DNA from: Verrucomicrobiota bacterium
GTDB lineage: Bacteria; Verrucomicrobiota; Verrucomicrobiia; Limisphaerales; UBA9464
Direction: 5' to 3'
DNA: 7,498 nucleotides
NCBI GenBank assembly: GCA_025354845.1
Contig: JANXMD010000494.1
Coordinates: forward strand, 1-7,498
Part shown: positions 1-5,017 of the stretch, one piece after another
Layout of the letters: each line of letters starts with the position of its first letter
How positions within the stretch are numbered: the stretch's first letter is position 1
The notes under the pieces: generated by a model
The model's input: only the letters and a program-made list of their open reading frames with translations
The model's database searches: none
Told to the model about the DNA's origin: nothing
Program-made: the position numbers and the translations under genes

Positions 1-275
1 CTTATTGCGCACCCTGCCATCGGGCCGACGGCGGCGGTCTCGTCGGCCCCAACCTCTGCGACGACTACTGGATCCACGGCGACAAGTTCAGCGACAATCT
101 CAAGACCATCATCACCGGCATTCCTGAGAAGGGCATGCTTACCTGGAAGGGGGTGTTGACGCCGTCGGATATTCACTCAGTGGCGAGTTATATCTTTACC
201 CTGCGTGGCACCCATCCACCGAATCCCAAAATCCGGGAGGATCAGGCGCCGGTTTCGACCGAGGTCTTTGAATGA
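1..275 (+). CDS. ccoP: cbb3-type cytochrome c oxidase subunit III (CcoP), C-terminal part
   Basis: This is the 3' end of a gene that enters from the left; the reading frame starts at base 3 and gives 90 residues before TGA. It carries the second class I cytochrome c domain: the haem-attachment motif CAPCH lies at visible residues 2-6, followed by a GLVGPNL segment, DDYWIHG, and the likely axial methionine in GMLTWKG (M45). The stretch up to about residue 68 (ASYIFTLRG) is the closing helix of the fold. A tail rich in Pro and charged residues ends the protein. CcoP is the dihaem subunit that passes electrons from the bc1 complex or soluble cytochrome c to the CcoNO core, with its haem domains on the periplasmic side. 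The DDYWIHG style resembles CcoP of Bacteroidota and Verrucomicrobiota. Its stop codon overlaps the ccoG start by 4 bp (ATGA), indicating one operon. The first haem domain and the membrane anchor are outside the window. Confidence 0.93.
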   Translation, partial: YCAPCHRADGGGLVGPNLCDDYWIHGDKFSDNLKTIITGIPEKGMLTWKGVLTPSDIHSVASYIFTLRGTHPPNPKIREDQAPVSTEVFE

Positions 276-1735
276 GCGAACCGCTTCCAGAGTGCGAACC
301 ACCGGCCGGGCAGCAGAAGGCTTCCCGGCCGGTAGACTGGGGCGATTTCCGCGAGCATCTCGCGACCTCGGAGAAGGACGGACGGCGCCGCTGGATCTTT
401 GCCAGGCAACCCGCGGGACAATGGTATCGCTGGCGCACCTGGATGAGCTGGGTGCTGATCGGGATCATGTTTGCGGGCCCCTTTGTCCGCATCCAGAGCA
501 ACCCGCTGCTGATGTTCAACATCGTCGAGCGGCGCTTTTCGATTCTGGGGCATCTCTTCTGGCCTGAGGACGGCATTATCTTCGCTGTCGCGATGCTGAC
601 ATTCTTTGCCGGCATCATGATCTTCACGACTGCGTTCGGTCGACTCTGGTGCGGTTGGACCTGCCCGCAGACGATCATGATGGAAATGGTCTTCCGAAAG
701 TTGGAATACCTCATCGAAGGGGACGCTCATGAGCAGCGCGCGCTCGCAGCCGCGCCCTGGTCCATCCGGAAGGCCGTCAAAAAAGGGCTGAAACACGCGG
801 TCTTTCTGGGTTTATCCTTTCTCATCGGAAACACGCTGCTCAGCTATATCATCGGCAGCGATGCCCTGATACACATCATCACTTCGGATCCCCGCGGGCA
901 CTTGGTTGGCCTCGGATTCATGGGCGTGTTCACGTTGATCTTCTACGCAATCTTCGCCCGCTTCCGCGAACAGGCCTGCACCTTCATCTGCCCCTACGGC
1001 CGCTTCCAATCCACGCTGCTGGATGAAAACACCATGGTGGTGGCCTACGACCATAAGCGCGGCGAAGGCCGGGCCCCGTGGAAGCGGGACCAGCGGATGG
1101 AGCTGAGGCGCAATGAAGGTCACGGAGATTGCGTGGATTGCCATCAATGCGTGGCGGTCTGCCCCACCGGCATCGACATCCGCAATGGCGTTCAGATGGA
1201 GTGCGTGAACTGCACCGCCTGCATCGACGCCTGTGATTCGGTGATGACCAAGATCGGGCTTCCCCGAGGCCTCATCCGCTACGCCTCGCTCAACGGAATT
1301 GAGCACGGCCAACCGCTCCGCTTCACCGCCCGCATGAAGCTCTACTCGGTGGTTTTGACCGGGCTGGTTTCACTCTTCGTCTTCCTTGTCCTAAACCGCC
1401 CCGACGTCCAGAGCATCATCCTCCGCGCCCCCGGCACCCTCTTTCAGCAGGCCGCTGAGGGACGGATCAGCAATCTCTACACGGTGAAGGTGCTCAACAA
1501 AACTCACCGCAACCTACCGCTCGACTTTAAGCTGGAGGGTCGGGAAGGCCGAGTCGTGGTGATGGGAGCCAAACAATTCCTGGTCCCCATGGACCAACTC
1601 GCCGAGACCTCAGTGATCGTTGAACTCGATCCCGCCACTCTGACTGGATCCACAACCCAGATCGCCATCGGGGTTTTCGCCGAGGGAAAGCGGGTCGAAA
1701 CCGTCAAAACCGCCTTCGTTGGCCCCCGTCGCTAA
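272..1735 (+). CDS. ccoG: cbb3 oxidase assembly protein CcoG (FixG/RdxA family), membrane ferredoxin-like protein
   Basis: The product is 487 aa, the usual full length for CcoG/FixG, a membrane iron-sulfur protein needed for cbb3 oxidase assembly and linked in the literature to copper reduction or handling. About five membrane segments can be seen near residues 55-73, 102-121, 175-194, 211-229 and 357-374. Family motifs are present: RLWCGWTCPQT (C127, C131) and CTFICPYGRFQS (C236, C240). Two ferredoxin-type clusters follow, each CxxCxxCxxxC: C287/C290/C293/C297 and C311/C314/C317/C321. The region from about 395 to the end fits the Ig-like C-terminal domain of FixG, expected in the periplasm. 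The start is supported by GAGG at 261-264, seven bases before the ATG, and by the ATGA overlap with ccoP. ccoH begins 8 bp after the stop. All expected Cys motifs are intact, so the gene should be functional. Confidence 0.97.
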   Translation: MSEPLPECEPPAGQQKASRPVDWGDFREHLATSEKDGRRRWIFARQPAGQWYRWRTWMSWVLIGIMFAGPFVRIQSNPLLMFNIVERRFSILGHLFWPEDGIIFAVAMLTFFAGIMIFTTAFGRLWCGWTCPQTIMMEMVFRKLEYLIEGDAHEQRALAAAPWSIRKAVKKGLKHAVFLGLSFLIGNTLLSYIIGSDALIHIITSDPRGHLVGLGFMGVFTLIFYAIFARFREQACTFICPYGRFQSTLLDENTMVVAYDHKRGEGRAPWKRDQRMELRRNEGHGDCVDCHQCVAVCPTGIDIRNGVQMECVNCTACIDACDSVMTKIGLPRGLIRYASLNGIEHGQPLRFTARMKLYSVVLTGLVSLFVFLVLNRPDVQSIILRAPGTLFQQAAEGRISNLYTVKVLNKTHRNLPLDFKLEGREGRVVVMGAKQFLVPMDQLAETSVIVELDPATLTGSTTQIAIGVFAEGKRVETVKTAFVGPRR

Positions 1736-1743
1736 TTTCCCCC

Positions 1744-2217
1744 ATGAACGCCACTGCCCCGTTTCCCAAGCCTGCCTTCAATCCCTGGCCGTACGCCCTC
1801 ATCGCGTTCTTTGCGGTGCTGGTTTCCGTCATCGTCGGCTTTGTTACCTGGTCGTTGCGCCAGGACATGGAGCTCGTCAGCGCGGACTACTACGATCAGG
1901 AGATGCGGTTTCAGCAGCGAATCAATTCCGTGAGCCGAACCCAGTCCTTGGGTGCAAAGGTCGCGATCACCTACGACGCCGGAATTCTCCGTGTTTCCCT
2001 ACCGGTCGAGCATGGCGCCCAGCACGCAACCGGAACGCTTGACCTCTACCGTCCCAGCAACGCGCGTCTCGACCGGCAACTCGCCCTGAAACCGGGTCTC
2101 GACGGACGCCAAATCCTCGAAGCCAAGAACCTTCAACCCGGCCTCTGGAAGGCGCGGATTGCCTGGACGGTCGGCAAGGACAGCTTTTTCCGTGATGAAT
2201 CCTTGGTGATCCCCTGA
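1744..2217 (+). CDS. ccoH: cbb3 oxidase assembly protein CcoH (FixH family)
   Basis: A 157-aa protein with one N-terminal membrane span at about residues 16-38, preceded by a short cytoplasmic stretch. The rest would be a periplasmic beta-rich domain. The motif just after the membrane span, SADYYDQEMRFQQRI (46-60), is typical of FixH. The C-terminal half (GLWKARIAW, 133-141) also fits this family. CcoH associates with the cbb3 oxidase and is needed for a late assembly step. The gene starts 8 bp after the ccoG stop, in the canonical ccoG-ccoH order. No Shine-Dalgarno sequence precedes the ATG (the upstream bases are AATTTCCCCC), so initiation probably depends on coupling to ccoG translation. 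A different start is unlikely, because the N-terminus leads directly into the membrane segment. Confidence 0.92.
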   Translation: MNATAPFPKPAFNPWPYALIAFFAVLVSVIVGFVTWSLRQDMELVSADYYDQEMRFQQRINSVSRTQSLGAKVAITYDAGILRVSLPVEHGAQHATGTLDLYRPSNARLDRQLALKPGLDGRQILEAKNLQPGLWKARIAWTVGKDSFFRDESLVIP

Positions 2218-2229
2218 ACGCCCTGACTG

Positions 2230-2910
2230 ATGCTCTGGACCGCCTTCCTTCTCGGCATCGCCGGCAGCCTGCATTGCGCCGGCATGTGCGGACCTCTGAC
2301 GTTGGCACTGCCGGCCACGGGGCGTGGGCCCGTCGGATTCCTGGTCGGCCGACTCGCCTACAATTTCGGACGCATCACCACCTACACCGCGCTCGGCGTG
2401 ATCATCGGCGGGGTGGGACGCTCCCTCGCTCTGGCTGGGGTCCAGCGATGGGTGTCCATCGTCGCCGGACTCGCGATTCTTGCCGGACTTCTGTTAACCC
2501 ACCGTACCAGCGGAGCCGGCTTCGCCGCAGCGGCCGTCCGCCGCCTCAAGAGCGCACTCGCGACCGTGTTGAAGCGCCGCACGCTTGGGTCGCTGTGGAC
2601 GCTTGGCTTGCTCAACGGACTGCTGCCCTGCGGAATGGTCTATGCGGCGGCAGCCGGTGCGGTTGCCACGGGAGGTTGGCTCTCCGGGACCGGCTATATG
2701 GCCCTATTCGGTGCCGGGACGCTGCCGATGATGCTTGGAATCTCCCTTTCCGGCTCGGCCCTGCCCGTTGCTCTCCGGCTTCGGCTCCAGCAACTGGTGC
2801 CGCTTTCCGCAGCCGCCGTCGGCGTCCTGCTGATTCTGCGTGGGATGTCGCTCGGGATCCCCTATGTCAGCCCCGATCTGTCCGCCGCCGGCTGCATCCA
2901 CTGCCACTAG
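2230..2910 (+). CDS. TauE/SafE-family (DsbD_2/UreH-like) membrane protein of the cbb3 cluster
   Basis: A 226-aa polytopic membrane protein, commonly named 'sulfite exporter TauE/SafE family protein', with a DsbD_2-type transmembrane domain. Hydrophobic segments lie near residues 3-28, 50-70, 74-90, 121-146, 151-173 and 188-207. Family landmarks are GSLHCAGMCGP at 12-22 (H15, C16, C20) and NGLLPCGMVYAA at 129-140 (C134), a pair of Cys motifs within membrane helices. The last six residues are GCIHCH, a second potential metal or haem site. Genes of this type often follow ccoGH in cbb3 clusters, so a role in copper delivery or in thiol/cytochrome maturation is more plausible than sulfite export. 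That role is inferred. The ATG is 12 bp after ccoH and has no Shine-Dalgarno sequence, which suggests translational coupling. The family assignment is firm; the transported substrate is unknown. Confidence 0.88.
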   Translation: MLWTAFLLGIAGSLHCAGMCGPLTLALPATGRGPVGFLVGRLAYNFGRITTYTALGVIIGGVGRSLALAGVQRWVSIVAGLAILAGLLLTHRTSGAGFAAAAVRRLKSALATVLKRRTLGSLWTLGLLNGLLPCGMVYAAAAGAVATGGWLSGTGYMALFGAGTLPMMLGISLSGSALPVALRLRLQQLVPLSAAAVGVLLILRGMSLGIPYVSPDLSAAGCIHCH

Positions 2911-2915
2911 GCGGC

Positions 2916-2935
2916 TTCCGGCCCGCCGCCGGGAA
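2916..2935 (+). terminator. Possible hairpin at the end of the cco operon
   Basis: TTCCGGC at 2916-2922 can pair with GCC(G)GGAA at 2928-2935 around a 5-base loop, giving a seven-pair GC-rich stem with one bulged G. It begins six bases after the TauE/SafE-like stop codon, where a terminator or 3'-end stabiliser would be expected. No T-tract follows, so it does not match a classical intrinsic terminator, and readthrough into galE is possible. Confidence 0.25.
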
Positions 2936-2959
2936 CTCCGGTTGTCACGCAACTTCTGT

Positions 2960-2989
2960 TTGCCCACCGGGGTGAGCTCTCCCTAGGTT
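2960..2989 (+). promoter_or_regulatory. Possible near-leaderless promoter of galE
   Basis: TTGCCC (2960-2965) and TAGGTT (2984-2989) are separated by 18 bp and resemble -35 and -10 boxes. Transcription would begin about three bases before the galE ATG at 2999, giving an almost leaderless mRNA. This agrees with the lack of any Shine-Dalgarno sequence before that ATG (GCGGCACGC). The match is weak at several positions, and galE could instead be read through from the cco operon. Confidence 0.28.
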
Positions 2990-2998
2990 GCGGCACGC

Positions 2999-3970
2999 AT
3001 GAATGTCTTTGTCACCGGAGGCGCAGGGTACATCGGTTCGGTCTGTGTCGAGGAACTCTGCAACGCCGGCCATCGGGTCACGGTCCTCGACAATCTTGGT
3101 GAAGGCCACCGCTCGGCCGTGGATTCCCGGGCGAGCTTCGTCCTTGCGGACCTCTCCGACCGCGACGCTGTCCACGACGCAGTCCGCAAGTCGGGCGCCG
3201 AGGCGGTCATCCACTTCGCCGCCCATGCGCTGGTCGGCGAGTCGATGACCGATCCCTCGAAGTATTTCCGCAATAACGTCAGCAACGCCATCAATCTGGC
3301 CGACGCCGCCGTGGCCGCCGGGGTAAAGAAGTTCGTCTTTAGCTCCACCTGCGCGACGTACGGCCCGCCAGACCGCGTGCCGATGGACGAAACGCTGCCG
3401 CAGCGACCGATCAATCCGTACGGCGAATCCAAACTGATGTTTGAGAAGGTCCTCCTGTGGTACCGGCAGATCCATGCCCTCGACTTTGTCGGCTTTCGTT
3501 TCTTCAACGCCGCCGGTGCGAGCGCCCAGTTCGGCGAGCATCATCGGATCGAGAGCCACATCATTCCCAACGTCCTGTTCGTGGCGCAGGGACGGAAGTC
3601 GCACGTGGAACTGTTTGGCACTGACTATCCCACACCCGATGGCACCTGCATCCGGGACTACATCCACATCGCCGACCTCGCCCAAGCGCAGATCCTCGCA
3701 CTCCAGCCGGGAAAAAGCGGCTTCTTCAACCTGGGAAACGGGGCAGGGTTTTCAGTCCGAGAAGTCATCGCCACCTGCGAGGCCGTGACAGGCCGCAACA
3801 TTGCGGTGGTGGAGAAGGCACGACGTCCCGGAGATCCGGCCCGTCTGGTCGCCGCCGCCGACAAGGCCCTCCAGGAACTCGGGTGGAGGCCACAGTTCCC
3901 CAAGCTCGAACAAATCGTCGCCACCGCCTGGGCCTGGCATCTGAAGCATCCGACGGGGTACGCGGATTGA
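2999..3970 (+). CDS. galE: UDP-glucose 4-epimerase
   Basis: A 323-aa short-chain dehydrogenase/reductase of the extended type, close to the usual GalE length of 320-340. It interconverts UDP-glucose and UDP-galactose in the cytoplasm, supplying galactose for surface polysaccharides or feeding Leloir-type galactose use. The NAD-binding Rossmann motif GGAGYIG is at 7-13, and D31 at the end of beta-2 (VLDN) contacts the NAD ribose. FAAHALVGES (73-82) is a GalE signature. The catalytic set is S116/T117 in FSSTCATYG with Y141-x3-K145 (PYGESK). FRFFNAAGA (167-175) and DGTCIRDYIHIADL (214-227) are further substrate-site signatures, and RRPGD (275-279) closes the site. The start was chosen because GGAGYIG then falls at the normal distance from the N-terminus. 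The gene is 88 bp after the cco operon on the same strand but is functionally unrelated to it, and it converges on the ACT gene. Confidence 0.95.
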   Translation: MNVFVTGGAGYIGSVCVEELCNAGHRVTVLDNLGEGHRSAVDSRASFVLADLSDRDAVHDAVRKSGAEAVIHFAAHALVGESMTDPSKYFRNNVSNAINLADAAVAAGVKKFVFSSTCATYGPPDRVPMDETLPQRPINPYGESKLMFEKVLLWYRQIHALDFVGFRFFNAAGASAQFGEHHRIESHIIPNVLFVAQGRKSHVELFGTDYPTPDGTCIRDYIHIADLAQAQILALQPGKSGFFNLGNGAGFSVREVIATCEAVTGRNIAVVEKARRPGDPARLVAAADKALQELGWRPQFPKLEQIVATAWAWHLKHPTGYAD

Positions 3971-3971
3971 G

Positions 3972-4022
3972 GGGAGTGGGAGCGGGAGCGAGTTGAAGGG
4001 TTTAAACGTGAAGAGTTGAAGA
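3972..4022 (-). repeat. Purine GGGAGN run plus TTCAAC-type octamer tract (copy A)
   Basis: Immediately after galE there is a (GGGAGN)x3 run (about 3972-3989). It is followed by GTTGAAG at 3992-3998 and again at 4015-4021, with TTTAAACGTGAAG between them. Read on the - strand this is a series of roughly 8-base units: TTCAACTC, TTC-ACGT (one base short), TTAAACCC and TTCAACTC. It matches in composition and period the tract at 4502-4533, which lies in the opposite orientation. The function is unknown; it is probably a dispersed intergenic repeat. Confidence 0.5.
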
Positions 4023-4292
4023 GAGGCGGGGAGCGAAACCTTCTGAGCCTCTGATTGCGCCGGATAAACCAAGGCGAAATACGTAACCCGCGCTCCATCC
4101 CTTCAACCTAAATCCGGCAGTCGAAAACGAGGATGGACGTAAAGGATGGGAAACAGGGACCGAGCGCAGTGCTTTCAGTTCCTTCACCTGTTGGGTGACT
4201 TCCAACTCAAGCCGCTCGGCGCGGGTGTGCTGGGACCAGCGCGATGATGCGCTCGTGGGTGCGAATCGAAGGGGAGGGACGACCCGATCCGG

Positions 4293-4459
4293 AGCGCCGT
4301 AGGTGCGTAATCTGTGTAGAACCGTTCACCGCAACACGATTCAGCCCCGGCGGGGCGGCATCTTCTGAGCAGGTTGAGCGGAGGATGTCGCCCCGACGGG
4401 GCTGGAGAATCATCAGGTGCGCGGTCTACAACGATGTCGCGCCGACGGCGCTGGGGAAT
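4293..4459. repeat. Nested palindromic repeat cluster (REP/BIME-like)
   Basis: Four related GC-rich units are arranged symmetrically. The inner pair, 4342-4362 and 4384-4404, are inverted copies with 19 of 21 positions matching, separated by 21 bases; each contains a short palindrome (CCCCGGCGGGG and CCCCGACGGGG). The outer pair, 4293-4320 and 4425-4452, are inverted copies with 22 of 28 matching. The spacers between outer and inner units are 21 and 20 bases, so the whole is a nearly symmetric palindrome of about 160 bp centred near 4373. The two right-hand units are also direct repeats 49 bp apart, each ending in GCTGGnGAAT. The placement and form resemble REP/BIME elements between convergent genes. 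A structured 3' end of the galE transcript is the alternative. Confidence 0.6.
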
Positions 4460-4501
4460 GAGGCGGTAGGGAGCTGCCGGACCACCGTTCCATCCTGCCC
4501 C

Positions 4502-4533
4502 TTCAACGTTTCAACGTTTCCACCTTTCAACCG
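4502..4533 (+). repeat. TTCAAC-type tandem octamer tract (copy B)
   Basis: Four consecutive 8-base units are visible: TTCAACGT, TTCAACGT, TTCCACCT and TTCAACCG. They lie 12 bp before the 3' end of the ACT gene and are inverted relative to the tract after galE. A lone TTCAACCT-like unit also occurs at 4102-4109. Tracts of this kind are, from memory, common between genes of some Verrucomicrobiota. That cannot be verified here. Confidence 0.5.
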
Positions 4534-4545
4534 CCGTTTTTAGGC

Positions 4546-4947
4546 TCAACCCTTCACCTCGTTCAGCACCTTCATCGCCTTCTTGCAGTTGCTGGCGCGG
4601 AGGATGAGCAGGCCGTTGCGGGCGCCCGGGCTGGTGGCGCAGTAGGCGTAGTCGATGTTGATTTTGGCATCGCCGAGTCGGCGCGCGATCTCGGCCAGTG
4701 AGCCGGGCTTGTTGTCGCCGGGCACCATCAGCACTTCACTTTCCACGACCAGCGCATTGCGAGCCTCGAAGACTTCGACGGCCTTGCGGGTGTTGTTGAC
4801 CACCATGCGGATGACCATGTGGTCCACGGCGTCATTGGTGGAAAACGCGTGAATGTTGACGCCCGCTTCAGCGAGCGCCTCGCACACGCGACCCAGCACG
4901 CCGGGGCGGTTGTCGAGGAACAGCGAAAGCTGGGTGGCCAGTTGCAT
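4546..4947 (-). CDS. Tandem ACT-domain protein (probable amino-acid-binding regulator)
   Basis: A 133-aa protein made of two ACT domains and little else, at about residues 4-70 and 71-131. Each begins with the typical ligand-loop sequence: NRPGVLGRVCEALAEAGVNI (13-32) and NKPGSLAEIARRLGDAKINI (79-98). ACT domains bind amino acids at dimer interfaces and control enzymes or act as free-standing sensors. The ligand here is not readable from the sequence. The ATG at 4945-4947 was chosen, giving MQLATQLSLFLDN, which enters the first beta strand at once. An in-frame GTG at 4981-4983 would add 12 residues with no family support and would run through a perfect inverted repeat. No Shine-Dalgarno sequence is visible. 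The gene lies 70 bp downstream of gltB on the same strand, so a link to glutamate metabolism is possible but inferred. Confidence 0.88.
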   Translation of the reverse strand: MQLATQLSLFLDNRPGVLGRVCEALAEAGVNIHAFSTNDAVDHMVIRMVVNNTRKAVEVFEARNALVVESEVLMVPGDNKPGSLAEIARRLGDAKINIDYAYCATSPGARNGLLILRASNCKKAMKVLNEVKG

Positions 4948-4954
4948 GTCCGAA

Positions 4955-4983
4955 GTGGATCGGGGAAAGAGGTCCCGATCCAC
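4955..4983 (-). promoter_or_regulatory. Perfect 10-bp inverted repeat upstream of the ACT gene
   Basis: GTGGATCGGG (4955-4964) and CCCGATCCAC (4974-4983) are exact reverse complements separated by nine bases. On the - strand the hairpin sits seven bases upstream of the ACT gene ATG, in the gap after gltB. No T-run follows, so it is not a standard intrinsic terminator. It could be an operator, an intercistronic stem that protects mRNA or terminates weakly, or a leader structure that limits access to the start codon. Confidence 0.45.
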
Positions 4984-5017
4984 CCAGAACTGAGAAATTA
5001 AGCCGATTCCCGCGGAC

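Larger units (their letters stand above)
3971..4545. other. Gene-free, repeat-rich stretch between convergent galE and ACT gene
   Basis: These 575 bp lie between two converging stop codons and hold no convincing gene. They contain a purine-rich GGGAGN run and octamer tract right after galE (3972-4022), a nested palindrome cluster (4293-4459) and a second, opposite octamer tract (4502-4533). Smaller items are a 7-bp inverted pair GCCGGAT/ATCCGGC at 4059-4065 and 4112-4118, GCTGGGACCAGC (4229-4240) and AGCGC-N6-GCGCT (4238-4253). Bases 4027-4290 otherwise look like unclassified non-coding sequence. No clear T-tailed terminator was found on either strand, although two transcripts must end here. 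Open frames exist on both strands but cross the repeats and have no start signals or recognisable domains. Confidence 0.7.

Noticed and set aside
2274..2975. 233-codon open frame on the + strand
   Set aside because: It is an alternative frame of the TauE/SafE-like gene with Arg/Pro/Gly-rich composition and no membrane pattern.
2945..3685. 246-codon open frame on the - strand
   Set aside because: It is antisense to galE, which has complete catalytic motifs. The frame has no domain of its own.
4002..4205. 67-codon open frame on the - strand downstream of the ACT gene
   Set aside because: Its Arg/Ser-rich composition, overlap with the octamer tract and lack of start signals argue against a gene. 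It may be part of a dispersed repeat, but one copy cannot show that.
4207..4413. 68-codon open frame on the - strand
   Set aside because: It lies over the palindrome cluster; no domain or start signal is visible.
4293..4459. CRISPR array
   Set aside because: The repeats occur in both orientations, diverge from one another and are few. There are no identical repeats with regular unique spacers and no cas genes.
4244..4543. 99-codon open frame on the + strand in the intergenic region
   Set aside because: It runs through the palindromic repeats and the octamer tract, has no ribosome site and no recognisable domain. The protein-like pattern simply reflects the repeats.
4948..4983. GTG start extending the ACT protein by 12 residues
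   Set aside because: The added residues have no match to ACT proteins and the stretch is occupied by a perfect inverted repeat. The ATG at 4945-4947 gives a typical ACT N-terminus.
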